Assembly: GCF_037975245.1 (NCBI RefSeq)
Contig: NC_092578.1
Coordinates: forward strand, 20,044,821-20,108,820
Reading direction: 5' to 3'
DNA length: 64,000 bases
Source: Apostichopus japonicus
Taxonomy: Eukaryota > Echinodermata > Holothuroidea > Aspidochirotida > Stichopodidae
This document shows positions 23,601 through 59,990 of this stretch, one piece after another; positions within the stretch are counted from its first letter, which is position 1; the number at the start of each line of letters is the position of its first letter. Position numbers and translations under genes: made by a program. The notes under the pieces are model-generated. The model was not told the DNA's origin. It worked only from the letters and a program-made list of their open reading frames with translations, and searched no databases.

Positions 23601-25098
23601 CTCTCAGTCTTTTAAAGGTAATTCCATGGACAAGGTAGGCAGTCAGTTCGTACATCGGTATCAATTAGTTCGAGCCTTATGGTCAAGCGCTCTTTAACGA
23701 GAGAAACCTTCTAGGAAACATCCTGAATGACTCCCGTGACACTCATTAAAGAAGTAATTATTAAGTGGTCATTAAATTGGGCAAGCACTCTTTGGACCGG
23801 GCAAGGCGCATTATGATACCCTTCTACAATGTCATTAGCGTTCATATGACCCATTGCTTAGGTGGTCCAAGGCGTGCTGGTCTTGACTGGGCCCAAAGAT
23901 TTTTCCATTTACATACATTAACGTAGTGATGATTTAGTGGTCATTTCATTGGTCAAGCACTCTTTGGACCGGGCAAGACGCATTATGGTACCCTGCTACA
24001 ATGTCCTTGGACTTCCTACGACCCATTGGTTGGGTGGTCCAAGGCGTGCTGCATGGATTAGAGACCAAAGCTTTTTCGTGGTCCAGTTACACTCATTAAA
24101 GAAGTAATGATTTAATGGTCAGTTTAATTGATCAAGCACTCTTTGGACCGGGCAAGACGCATTATGGTACCGTTCTGCAATGTCCTTAGACTTCATGTTA
24201 ACTATCGGTTTGGTGATCCAAGGCGTGCTGCATGGATTAGAGACCAAAGCTTTTTCGTTGTCCCATTTTACTCATTAAAGAAGTAATGACTTAATGGTCA
24301 GTTTAATTGGCCAAGCACTCTTTGGACCGGGCAAGACGCATCATGGTACCGTTCTACAATGTCCTTAGACTTCATGTTAACTATCGGTTTGGTGATCCAA
24401 GGCGTGCTGCATGGATTAGGGCCCAAAGCTTTTTCGTGGTCCCGTTACACTCATTAAAAAAGTAATGAATTAGTGGTCATTTAAATTGAACAAGCACTCT
24501 TTGGACCGGGCAAGACGCATTATGGTACCGTTCTAGAATGTCCTTAGACTTCCTATGACCCATTGGTTGGGCTGTTCAAGGCGTGCTGGTTTTGATTAGG
24601 GCCCAAATGGGTTTTTTTCAGTTCCCGTTACATTTATTTAAAAAAATGTTGATTTAATGGTAATTTTAATTGGTCAAGCACTCTTTGGACCGTCAAGACG
24701 CATTATGGTACTCTTCTACAATGTGTTAAGAATTCATATGACCCATTGGTAAGGTGGTCCAAGGCGTGTAAGTCTTGATTATGGCCTAAAGTAATTGTTT
24801 TACATTAATTTAAGAACTGATGAAGTACTGGTCATTTTAGTTGGTCAAGAACTATTTGGATCGGTCAAGATGCATTATGGTACCCTTCTCCATAGTCATT
24901 AGAGTTCATATGATCCATGGGGCATAGATAAACCTCTTTCCACGACCAAATGTTGAACATCTTGTAAGAAAGCTTTTGTCTTGCCAGAGGTGTTACGTCG
25001 ATACCATTGTCGAATACGTAACTGAATAGGTAGCTCAGTTACTCATTCGCGAATATCGAACGAGGAACGGGGAATAAGTATCTAACTTCACACCGGTT
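20661..25098. mobile_element. Foldback DNA transposon with long inverted arms (4.4 kb)
   Basis: The outer ends AACCGGTGTGAAG (20661) and CTTCACACCGGTT (to 25098) are inverted. Similarity continues inward through TTATTCCCCGTTCCTCGTTC, ATTCGCGAATGAGTAACTG, and the GGTATCGACGTAACACCTCTGG block. A perfect 8-bp target duplication CCTGACCT flanks it (20653-20660, 25099-25106). The inner part of each arm is a tandem array of a ~180-bp unit (GCACGCCTTGGACCACC, GGTACCATAATGCGTCTTGC, ACTTCTTTAATGAGTGTAAC). There are about five units on the left and six on the right, in opposite orientation. This architecture matches foldback elements such as the sea-urchin TU family (established knowledge, recalled). 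The centre (21753-23640) holds a nested hAT-like element and unrelated AT-rich DNA, without a transposase. Confidence 0.9.
21761..23055. mobile_element. hAT-like non-autonomous element, copy 2 (1295 bp), nested in the foldback element
   Basis: It begins CAGGGACGTAGCTAAGG and ends CTCTAGCGACGTCCCTG. A perfect 8-bp target duplication GCCGCATG lies at 21753-21760 and 23056-23063. It is copy 1 (992-1836) in reverse orientation plus extra sequence, including three ~113-bp tandem units at 22235-22575 (ACATTTTGCAGAAAA, GATAAGTTGTCAATTA). The CGACTGTCGCACTC motifs near its right end mirror those of copy 1. No transposase. Confidence 0.92.
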
Positions 25099-25559
25099 CC
25101 TGACCTACTGTGGGATACACTTGGTTGACCAGTATCATATATTACCCTAGCTAGTAATTTGCTATAAGTAAATACGAAAGCTGTGGAACTCTCACTCAGT
25201 CACTGAAACGACTAGGTTAGATAATATATCCTTCACTTTGCTGACAAACAAATGCAAAAATCATTTAGCTATTTGTACCCCAAAGATATTCATTCCAAGT
25301 CAGTAAGGTAACTCTTATTTCATTGTCGGAATTTATGGATATGCGTTGGACTAAATTGTCAACTTGAACTAGGACTAGCCTAGACTAAGCTCACCGCATG
25401 CATAACATTGGCCCTACTGTAGCCTAGTACAGACCTAACGTTAGGCATAGCTTAAATATGGAACTTTGCGCATTACCTCTCGTGTACTGGTTCCACGAGA
25501 GATAGAATATCATAGCTGAAGGGGCATTTGCCCCGAGGTCCGGCCTATAATGAAGCCTT

Positions 25560-26080
25560 TAGGGCAAAGGCTTGGCTCAGCGGTTAGAGTCTCCGCCTCA
25601 CAATCCTTTGGTTCCAGGATCCAAATTCCAGCTGGAGCCAGACTCACTTTACCTATTCAAAAATCGCTGCAGTGCAGTGGTGATGTGCGGAGTCTTCCGT
25701 GGATTTGGTATTTCTAGTTTGTGAACTTGGGAAAAGGGCTTTGTTTCTGTTCTTCACTTGGTTTCAAAACAACTTTGTTCGCCATGGATGCACTGCAGTG
25801 ATGAGGTACCTTTGCTTACCTCAGTATTTGAGAAAGTAGTCAGATGCTGCGGCATACACTCTCATACGTCGGATGGGAACGTTAAATGGCAGTCCCGGGA
25901 GCAGGAACGGGAGCCATTTCACACCCCTGCCTCATAATCTTCTGAACGCTTACTGAAAAGAGAAGGCTTGAAATAAGCATGGGTTCGTAAATGATCTAAC
26001 ACGGATAGGGTCTCAAATAAGGTACTGTAACTGTAAGGCTTTCTGATCCTTGGGTCTCTTAACTAAACTAAACTAAAAAC
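25560..26080 (+). repeat. tRNA-derived SINE (~0.5 kb)
   Basis: The head reads GGCTTGGCTCAGCGGTTAGA (A-box-like, about 25569-25588). About 35 nt later a degenerate B box (GGATCCAAATTCC, about 25616-25628) follows. The body carries GTCGGATGGGAACGTTAAAT (about 25868-25888) and CAGTCCCGGGAGC, similar to a core motif found in several invertebrate SINE families. The 3' end is a short ACTAAA-type repeat near 26058-26075. It lies upstream of the first coding exon of DDX42. Confidence 0.7.
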
Positions 26081-26915
26081 CCAAGTAAATTTTAGTGTAG
26101 TGATAAGCCTATCAAAGATGATGAAAAGGCCTAGCCCAGCATTGTTACAAATGATTCTGCATCCAGGATGCAATGTTTCAGCCAGGGACACAAAATCTTC
26201 AAATTGCTTGCATCAGGTGGATGCAAACTTTTCTATTACAGAACACACCCCAAGTACACACTCACTAGTAGGCCTATGCAAAACAAAACAAACAATGCAT
26301 TTTTGAATGAACAACTTTTGAAAAGAGCCAAAATTTCTTCCAATCCTACCGATCATTGAATTTATTTGAAAACAATTAAATTCATAACAATCAACTGAAA
26401 GGTATAGGTTTGACAACATTACCATAACCGATATAAAAATAGTCAATATGCAGGTTACTTGTGATCTATTAAACCTAGAGGTAATCTCAGTTACACAATA
26501 CTGACTCCTCTTGAAATTTTTCCAGTTGTGAGTTATGATAACTTAGCTCCTTCTTTTGATTTGCATTTTGCAAACAATACCAGCGTTGCATATATTTAGA
26601 AATAAAATATTTAGAAATTTCCTTTTCCAAAAGGTTATGTACAGTATATCTTTGCTAAAAGGTCTTACTGTAAGTACAGACCCCAAATTTTAGCATTCTA
26701 AAAATTGGTAGGAGTTTTCAAAACTACTTTCCCAAAGGACAGGTTCTGATTATTAGAGTCATCCAGACATTGAGATTTGCTAAAATAGAGGATTTATATC
26801 TGATTGTGTTTGACTACTTTAGGAGCAGCCTGAGTAACCATAGTCTGATTATCTAGCATCTGAATGCAATAATGTTGATCGTTAATGAAGAGTCTTTCTC
26901 TTTACAGATTATAAC

Positions 26916-52458
<25,543 letters not shown>

Positions 52459-52467
<9 letters not shown>

Positions 52468-52880
52468 AGGAATAGAGTGGATTGCCACAGATTTCAGTTG
52501 GTATGCCCACTCCACTATGTAAGGTTGTGATTGGAGTGATCAGATTCTTGAAGGAATAGAGTGGATTGCCACAGATTTCAGTTGGTATGCCCACTCCACT
52601 ATGTAAGGTTGTGATTGGAGTGATCAGATTCTTGAAGGAATAGAGTGGATTGCCACAGATTTCAGTTGGTATGCCCACTCCACTATGTAAGGTTGTGATT
52701 GGAGTGATCAGATTCTTGAAGGAATAGAGTGGATTGCCACAGATTTCAGTTGGTATGCCCACTCCACTATGTAAGGTTGTGATTGGAGTGATCAGATTCT
52801 TGAAGGAATAGAGTGGATTGCCACAGATTTCAGTTGGTATGCCCACTCCACTATGTAAGGTTGTGATTGGAGTGATCAGA
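52459..52880 (+). repeat. 84-bp tandem repeat at the DDX42 stop codon / 3' UTR
   Basis: Five near-identical 84-bp units start with GATTCTTGAAGGAATAGAG at 52459, 52543, 52627, 52711 and 52795. The first unit begins in the coding sequence: GAT TCT TGA are the last two codons and the stop. The amplified segment therefore includes the stop codon and the proximal 3' UTR. As 84 is divisible by three, the antisense frame is open and spurious. Confidence 0.95.
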
Positions 52881-52974
52881 CCAGCTAGCAGCCATTTGTT
52901 GCTTCATTGGCGAAGCTCCTAAACCAAATATGCTATTATTTCAGGTTGAGCTGAAATCAGTGTTTCTGGAGTAT

Positions 52975-54480
52975 TTAACAGTTTTTATACCTGGAGGAAG
53001 GTAAAAGGAATCTATGCGACGCCTTGTGCGTCAGGCCTTGGTTTGATAAAAGGATAACTGCAATAGAACATTGTGTATGAACTTATTTCGTACAATTGTA
53101 ATTGGTAGATTGTAATAGGTAGATATCAAATATCATTTGAGGTCAACAGAGGTCAAAGTCTACAAACCTTATAAACCCGATTACAGCAAATGTAAAGCTT
53201 GGATGACCTTTATACTGTACAGGTAGTAGAACAAGAAGCTTACTGATCATTTGAAGTTAGATTTGGTAAACTTTGTTATCTTGTATTTCAATCTGGACAA
53301 TACAAAATTTGGCCTTGTTTAGTTAAATCACCATGCAATGTTAGCATTTCTGGTTTACATAGCTATCAGGTTGCTGCTTTTGATTCCTTGCTGAAGCAAA
53401 TGTTGCCTTGTGCGTGTATGTGTGCGTGACGCCTTGGCTTGTAAACACAATAACTCAATATTCTAAGGTGGATGGACTTCAAACTTTGTATGTAGATGTA
53501 CCATATTGACTTCTAGGCTGTTTTTATATTTTATTTGTAGTTGTGGCTGTGACCAAACGTCATACTATGTCACCAGAGGTCAAACTGTGGAAACATTGTA
53601 AACACAATTTCTCAAGAAAAGAAGCTTTAATGAATATCATGCTTGGCATGTTGATGTCCCATTTTGAGTAGAGGAACCCTATTGGTGGAGGTTAGAGGTC
53701 ATTTGTGGTCAACATATAAGCCAAAGTCTGATAATCTTGTAAACATGATTACTCAAGAAGTACATCTTTCTTGAGTGTTATTCTTAGTATGTAGATCCAG
53801 CTTGGTGAGTGCAAGAACCCTATTAAAATTGGTAGAGGTCAGTGGTCAATGAAGTCAACAGGTGTCAAAATTCTGAAAACGTATTTAACATGATAACTCT
53901 AAAATCAAAGCTACAATTAACGTTTGAATACTCCAATGCTATGATTTTCTTCTGGTGAACATAGTTTGGTCAAGTTCAGTTTAGTTTTGTGAAGAGGCTC
54001 TATGAGTCTTCAATGCAACCTTCAACCCTCCAGGAAATGAAATCGGCATCATCTGTTGATACTCTTTAAACACACCTTCTTTAAGACCCTCAGCAGGCCC
54101 TATCAGTTTTCACCCTGTGAGCTTCAATGGGTCAACAGGTTTTCTAAAATGATGAGTAAATTGGCTTAAGGGGTCAACAGGTTATCTCAAAATTCGCCAT
54201 TTTCTTCTGATATATACTAGATGGCTTTTGATTTGGCTAAGTTTTGAAAATATTTCACATTGTATAAACAATGTCATTAGAGCACTCAGATTTATTTGAA
54301 GGGATGTTTGCAAGGTAGCAGAGCTGATTTATTAATACATTCATATGTTACATAGTTATTTGAAATGGTATGGCGAGGAATCACAAAGCCAATTGGCTTT
54401 CTGGTTTCACTGTGTATTCCTAACCAGGGAGTTATTTGTCTTTGACACAGTAAACTTGATATATTTTGCAAGCATTTAAT
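52975..54480 (+). repeat. Dispersed repeat with internally repeated ~250-bp segments
   Basis: Phrases such as CTTGTAAACACAATAACTCA, CTTAGTATGTAGATCCAGCTT, GTGAGTGCAAGAACCC and GGTCAAAGTC recur within this region. They also occur in DDX42 intron 1 (about 27540-28180), including the AGAGCTGATTT and CCAAYTGGCT.TCTGGTTT endings. It probably overlaps the DDX42 3' UTR or its flank. Family unknown. Confidence 0.7.
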
Positions 54481-54504
54481 GCTATGCACTTAAAGTTGGA
54501 TTCC

Positions 54505-55005
54505 CAGCAGGTGTGACTAGAAATATACCTGGAAACGACTTAAGGGGACAAATGTCTGCACTATTCCCAGCAATTGTGACTAGGAATATACCTGGAAACG
54601 ACTTAAGGGGACAAATGTCTGCACTATTCCCAGCAATTGTGACTAGGAATATACCTGGAAACGACTTTAAGGGGACAAATGTCTGCACTATTCCCAGCAA
54701 TTGTGACTAGGAATATACCTGGAAACGACTTAAGGGGACAAATGTCTGCACTATTCCCAGCAATTGTGACTAGGAATATACCTGGAAACGACTTAAGGGG
54801 ACGAATGTCTGCACTATTCCCAGCAATTGTGACTAGAAATATACCTGGAAACGACTTAAGGGGACAAATGTCTGCACTATTCCCAGCAATTGTGACTAGG
54901 AATATACCTGGAAACAACTTAAGGGGACAAATGTCTGCACTATTCCCAGCAATTGTGACTTGGAATATACCTGGAAACGACTTTAAGGGGACAAATGTCT
55001 GCATT
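54505..55005. repeat. 63-bp tandem repeat (about 8 copies)
   Basis: The unit is GCAATTGTGACTAGGAATAT, ACCTGGAAACGACTTAAGGG, GACAAATGTCTGCACTATTC, CCA. Being 21 codons long, it leaves open frames on both strands. Some copies have one extra T (ACTTTAAGG), shifting the frame, which argues against translation. Confidence 0.95.
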
Positions 55006-55604
55006 GACGTTTTGTTAACAAACATTATGATGAAACTGCAACAGTTTTGGTGCTGAATTTTCATTGCAATTTTCAGTAAATAATATTCTAACAATTTAGT
55101 TAAATCATGCAAACTTCCATTAAATAAGCATTCTTTTGTTTCAAATGTTCAAAAGTGTACAGAACTGTGTCAATACTCTTGCTATAGAAAATACTTAAAG
55201 GTTAATGCATTTGTTTGCTTAAAAAGTGAACGGTATTTCATAAACTGTACTATGCTTGAGTCTATTATCAACGCAACTTGAATAGGGACAGGTTATTCAA
55301 GGGTGTTAACTAGAGTGGAGAAAAGTCATTATTTAAAAATGATTTGGCATGAAAAAGTTATTTTAAAGTATCCTTCAACAATTATATGAATCATATTTGA
55401 AGCAATTATCCTTGTCCAACAACTGTTACCCCTTACAAAGTAAGGAATGGAGTAATAAACTCATCTGTGTGGTTGCTTCTAAATGGATGCAACATTGTGG
55501 CAGTTCTATTGGATGTATCTTGTGTATATGTGTAATACATTGAATTTTTTTGGTATGGATGTGTTTCTTGTCTTTTACTGGAGGACTAGTAACAGGAAAG
55601 CAGA

Positions 55605-55685
55605 AGTTGGGATTGAACCTGGGACCTTGTGATGCAAAAAAAACTTCTTAACCATTAGACCATTAGGTGACACCCTGATGTAGAA
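55605..55685 (-). repeat. tRNA-derived SINE head (minus strand)
   Basis: On the minus strand it reads CACCTAATGGTCTAATGGTTAA (A-box-like; plus strand about 55650-55671), then about 25 nt later CCAGGTTCAATCCCAAC (B box; about 55603-55619). This is tRNA-like, but the T-rich anticodon-arm region shows no clear arm, so it is a SINE or pseudogene head rather than a tRNA gene. Confidence 0.6.
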
Positions 55686-55744
55686 TGCTTTTCAAATATT
55701 TAAAGATCCAATTGTTTGGACTTAGGGTTTTTTAAAACTTTTTC

Positions 55745-56030
55745 TCCCCTTAGCCTTGTCAGGGAGCGGGGAGGCGCGGAACTCACCTAGTCCGCTTGGG
55801 AACCTTGTCAGGGAGAGGGGTGCCGCGGAACTCACCTAGTCCGCTTGCCACCCTGCATCAGGGAGAAGGGGACATCGGCACCCACCCTGACCACTTGGGA
55901 ACCTTGTCAGGGAGGGGGTGTCCTTTTACAGTGATTACTCACCCAAGATCAAAACCAAGCCAGGGCTTGAACCGCTGATCAGAAACTTCTAATCAACGGA
56001 ACTACCCATTACACCATTTTGGTTCCCAAT
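55745..56030 (-). repeat. GC-rich ~48-65-bp repeats and a second tRNA-like SINE head
   Basis: Four diverged units with CCTTGTCAGGGAG, GGAACTCACCTAGTCCGCTT lie at 55755-55920. They are followed at about 55953-56025 by a minus-strand tRNA-like unit: AAAATGGTGTAATGGGTAG (A-box-like) and CAGCGGTTCAAGCCCTGG (B box). The GC-rich block could be the body of the same SINE. Confidence 0.6.
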
Positions 56031-56084
56031 GAAATAAACTTTGTTTCTTACCTTTATACTTCCACCTGCTCCAAAGAACAGAAA

Positions 56085-58205
56085 ATTAAAAGGCTCCAGC
56101 TGGACTTGAACCGCAGACATAGAGTTTGTCTGACTCTCTCCAGTCCAGAGCACTACCAACTGCGCCACAGTAACTGTTAAGAAATACTGCTCGTTTCTAA
56201 TATTTCAACCTCAGAATGGAAGGAGGAAAAGAGCAGAAAATTAAAATGATCTGTCTGGTTTTTGAACCCTAGACATGGAGTTTGTCTGACTCTCTTTGTT
56301 ACAGAGCACTACCAACTGCGCCACAGTAACTGTAGAGAAATAATGCTTGTTTCTAATATTTAAACTTCTGAATGGAAGGAGGAAAAGAGCAGAAAATTAA
56401 AATGATCTCTCTGGTTTTTGAACCCTAGACATGGAGTTTATCTGACTCTCTTTGTTACAGAGCACTACCAACTGCGCCACAGTAACTGTAGAGAAATAAT
56501 GCTTGTTTCTAATATTTAAACTTCAGAATGGAAGGAGGAAAAGAGCAGAAAATTAAAATGATCTCTCTGGTGTTTGAACCCTAGACATGGAGTTTGTCTG
56601 ACTCTCTCCAGTCCAGAGCACTACCAACTGCGCCACAGTAACTGTAGAGAAATGATGCTTGTTTCTAATATTTAAACTCCAGAATGGAAGGAGGAAAAGA
56701 GCAGAAAATTAAAATGACCTCTCTGGTGTTTGAACCCTAGATATGGAGTTTGTCTGACTCTCTCCAGTCCAGAGCACTACCAACTGCGCCACAGTAACTG
56801 TAGAGAAATAATGCTTGTTTCTAATATTTAAACTTCAGAATGGAAGGAGGAAAAGAGCAGAAAATTAAAATGACCTCTCTGGTGTTTGAACCCTAGACAT
56901 GGAGTTTGTCTGACTCTCTCCAGTCCAGAGCACTACCAACTGCGCCACAGTAACTGTAGAGAAATAATGCTTGTTTCTAATATTTAAACTTCAGAATGGA
57001 AGGAGGAAAAGAGCAGAAAATTAAAATGACCTCTCTGGTGTTTGAACCCTAGACATGGAGTTTGTCTGACTCTCTCCAGTCCAGAGCACTACCAACTGCG
57101 CCACAGTAACTGTATAGAAATAATGCTTGTTTCTAATATTTAAACTTCAGAATGGAAGGAGGAAAAGAGCAGAAAATTAAAATGATCTCTCTGGTTTTTT
57201 AACCCTAGACATGGAGTTTGTCTGACTCTCTCCAGTCCAGAGCACTACCAACTGCGCCACAGTAACTGTAGAGAAATGATGCTTGTTTGTAATATTTATA
57301 CTTCAGAATGGAAGGAGGAAAAGAGCAGAAAATTAAAATGACCTCTCTGGTGTTTGAACCCTAGACATGGAGTTTGTCTGACTCTCTCCAGTCCAGAGCA
57401 CTACCAACTGCGCCACAGTAACTGTAGAGAAATGATGCTTGTTTCTAATATTTAAACTTCAGAATGGAAGGAGGAAAAGAGCAGAAAATTAAAATGACCT
57501 CTCTGGTGTTTGAACCCTAGACATGGAGTTTGTCTGACTCTCTCCAGTCCAGAGCACTACCAACTGCGCCACAGTAACTGTAGAGAAATAATGCTTGTTT
57601 CTAATATTTAAACTTCAGAATGGAAGGAGGAAAAGAGCAGAAAATTAAAATGACCTCTCTGGTGTTTGAACCCTAGACATGGAGTTTGTCTGACTCTCTC
57701 CAGTCCAGAGCACTACCAACTGCGCCACAGTAACTGTATAGAAATAATGCTTGTTTCAAATATTTAAACTTCAGAATGGAAGGAGGAAAAGAGCAGAAAA
57801 TTAAAATGACCTCTCTGGTGTTTGAACCCTAGACATGGAGTTTGTCTGACTCTCTCCAGTCCAGAGCACTACCAACTGCGCCACAGTAACTGTAGAGAAA
57901 TGATGCTTGTTTGTAATAATTATACTTCAGAATGGAAGGAGGAAAAGAGCAGAAAATTAAAATGACCTCTCTGGTGTTTGAACCCTAGACATGGAGTTTG
58001 TCTGACTCTCTCCAGTCCAGAGCACTACCAACTGCGCCACAGTAACTGTAGAGAAATAATGCTTGTTTCTAATATTTATACTTCAGAATGGAAGGAGGAA
58101 AAGGGCAGAAAATATAAAATGATCTCTCTGGTTTTTGAACCCTAGACATGGAGTTTGTACTCCTTTTTAAGCTACAGAGCGTTACCAACTGTGCCACAGT
58201 TATAC
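56085..58205 (-). repeat. Tandem array of ~156-bp tRNA-like units (about 13 copies)
   Basis: Each unit contains, on the minus strand, TGTGGCGCAGTTGGTAGTGC and, about 35 nt later, a B-box-like GGTTCAAA sequence. The embedded TGGCGCAGTTGG fits the Pol III A box. The copy near 56095-56170 has a perfect B box (GGTTCAAGTCC); most others read GGTTCAAACACC. Spacer sequence (GAATGGAAGGAGGAAAAGAG, TAATGCTTGTTTCTAATATT) is conserved between copies. Spacing is 155-157 bp (for example 56214, 56370, 56527, 56682). Acceptor-stem pairing is poor, so the units look like a SINE head amplified in tandem, not functional tRNAs. Copies vary in the anticodon-arm region (GGACTGG versus GTAACAA). Confidence 0.85.
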
Positions 58206-58760
58206 AGAAATAATTGAGAGATAAAAGATTACGTTCATTTATCAATATGTGGATTTATAAATTCCTCGGAGTAAAAGCCCCCCCCCCCCCCCAAATGTAC
58301 ACCAGTTTATTCCGTGCCGAGGGCAAAAGGAATATTCAAAATTGATGGCGCACATGGGTGTGAATTCATATACCGATTTAAATTGAAATACATTTAAATT
58401 GGTATTTACGTTTCAAGCAGCTTTTTGCGTTTTGTTGACGTTCTCTCATCCTTTGGCATGTCCATCGAGTTTCTTACATGTATTCATCACAAAACAGCTA
58501 AGATATTAGCCAAGTTGTTTCCAGGCCAAGAGCATTCATTGGCGAGTAATTAAGGACTTCTGCAGGTAACGAGTAGAGTGTCTTCCGATAAATTCATCAT
58601 TTAAAATTAATCGCATACAATTCCCCATATCCACTAGTTTGAATTCAATGTTTAGCTAACATGTTCATTTGTGAGCAGTTTCTTAAAGGGTGTGAAGACT
58701 CGCGCAAAAAGCAACGTCTAATGCAGGTAATTTGACCTAGTTTCGAATGAGGTGTAACAG
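58206..58760 (+). repeat. Dispersed repeat, second copy (left part)
   Basis: A C run lies at about 58279-58293. About 58420-58655 then matches the repeat in DDX42 intron 16 (50018-50250), including ATTAGCCAAGTTGTTTCC and CATTCATTGGCGAGTAATTA. The continuation of the match reappears only at about 60495, so about 1.8 kb was inserted or is missing in the other copy. Confidence 0.75.
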
Positions 58761-59040
58761 AAGTGTTAGAAAACACCATCGATCCCAGAAAATACGCACA
58801 CAGCTTGCTACCTTCGGTAATTAGACACTAGTGTACAGTTAGTACATACAGCTGCGGTCAATACCCACAGCACAGTGTACAAACGATACAGCGATGGACA
58901 TCTCAGGTCCAGCTAAATATATCAAGGTATCACATTTCATTACTGTCTGCATTTTGGAGCGACAAGCAGAAAATTTCACTTGCAAGCAACGCTGTTTGGG
59001 GCGAGTCTTCAATGCAGCAAGTTGGGACAATTTCCTAATG

Positions 59041-59990
59041 CTAATAATAATAATAAATGAACTTATAAAGCGCTAAAATCTACAAAGTATTCAATAGCGC
59101 TGTACAACCCTAATAGAAAGCCAACTTAAAAAAATGAGTCTTCAAGCAAGACTTGAACTGAATGAGAGTGGGAGAACTCCGCACAGATATGGGCAGACCA
59201 TTCCAGAGCTTGGGCCCGGCTGATGTAAAGGCACGGTCGCCATAGGTTTTCAGTTTAGTTCTGGGAACAGTGAGAGTGAGTGTATTGCTAGAACGCAAGG
59301 TATAACGAGTATTGACCTGGAAGGACAGATCGTCCGACAAATAGGCGGGTGCCATTCCATGAATGCACTTATACGCCAGGAGCAGTACTTTGAACTTAAT
59401 TTTGAATTCAACAGGCAACCAGTGCAAAGAAAGGAGGATACTCAACGATGGTGTGTTGAAGTCATAGCAGTCTACAACAAGCCTGGCTGCGCTGTTCTGC
59501 AGACGTTGCAGTCTCTGAATCAGATACCCTGGAATACCATGGAGCAAACCATTGCAATAATCCAAATGGCTGTGAATGAATGAATGAACCAATGTACTCA
59601 TAGTTCTAGAAGACATATGTGTCCTAATCTTCTTTAAATTAAAAATATAATAGAAACCAGTCTTGCAAACTTTACTGATATGTTTATCCATTTTCATGTG
59701 TTTGTCGAAAATAACCCCGAGGTTGCGGACTTGATCACAAGAAGCAATGGAAGCACCACCAACCCTGATAGATTTATTGACGACCTTTGTGAGCTGGACT
59801 GGAGTGCCGAGAATAATGAACTCAGTTTTACTATCGCTCAGCTTCAATTTATGAGCAGCCATCCAATCCCTAATATCAGAGATACAATTTTGCATAAGAT
59901 TGAAAGCATCGATTTCTGTGGTGTTATGCTGCGGTTTAAAGCTGTGAATCAACTGAGTATCATCACTATACTTCTCATACTTCTCTAAAC
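59041..59990 (-). pseudogene. 5'-truncated L2/CR1-type LINE: C-terminal end of reverse transcriptase
   Basis: The minus-strand frame is open from the truncation point near 59990 to the stop at 59110. It begins just before a YSDDTQL motif, which corresponds to the catalytic Y/F-A-D-D of the RT palm, then runs about 280 residues. Typical LINE blocks follow: LNLSDSKTEF-like KLKLSDSKTEFIILG, NLGVIFD, HSHLDYCNGLLHGIP, LQRLQNSAARLV, LHWLPVEFKIKFK, RSFGDRAF-like TYGDRAFTSAGPKLWNGLP and FKSCLKTHFF. The 3' UTR carries TAGCGCTTTATAAG and a short (ATT)n tail (59041-59057 on the plus strand), typical of L2/CR1-clade elements. The endonuclease and most RT motifs are lost, so it cannot transpose itself. 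The intact C-terminal frame suggests a fairly recent insertion. Confidence 0.9.

Noticed and set aside
54482-55112. Complementary open frames of 125 and 162 codons on opposite strands
   Set aside because: A 63-bp tandem repeat; extra T bases in some units shift the frame.
56085-58205. Cluster of functional tRNA genes
   Set aside because: A and B boxes are present, but acceptor stems do not pair and anticodon arms vary and are degenerate.
59359-59988. Plus-strand frames opposite the LINE
   Set aside because: They are shadows of the minus-strand reverse-transcriptase frame, which has recognisable motifs.
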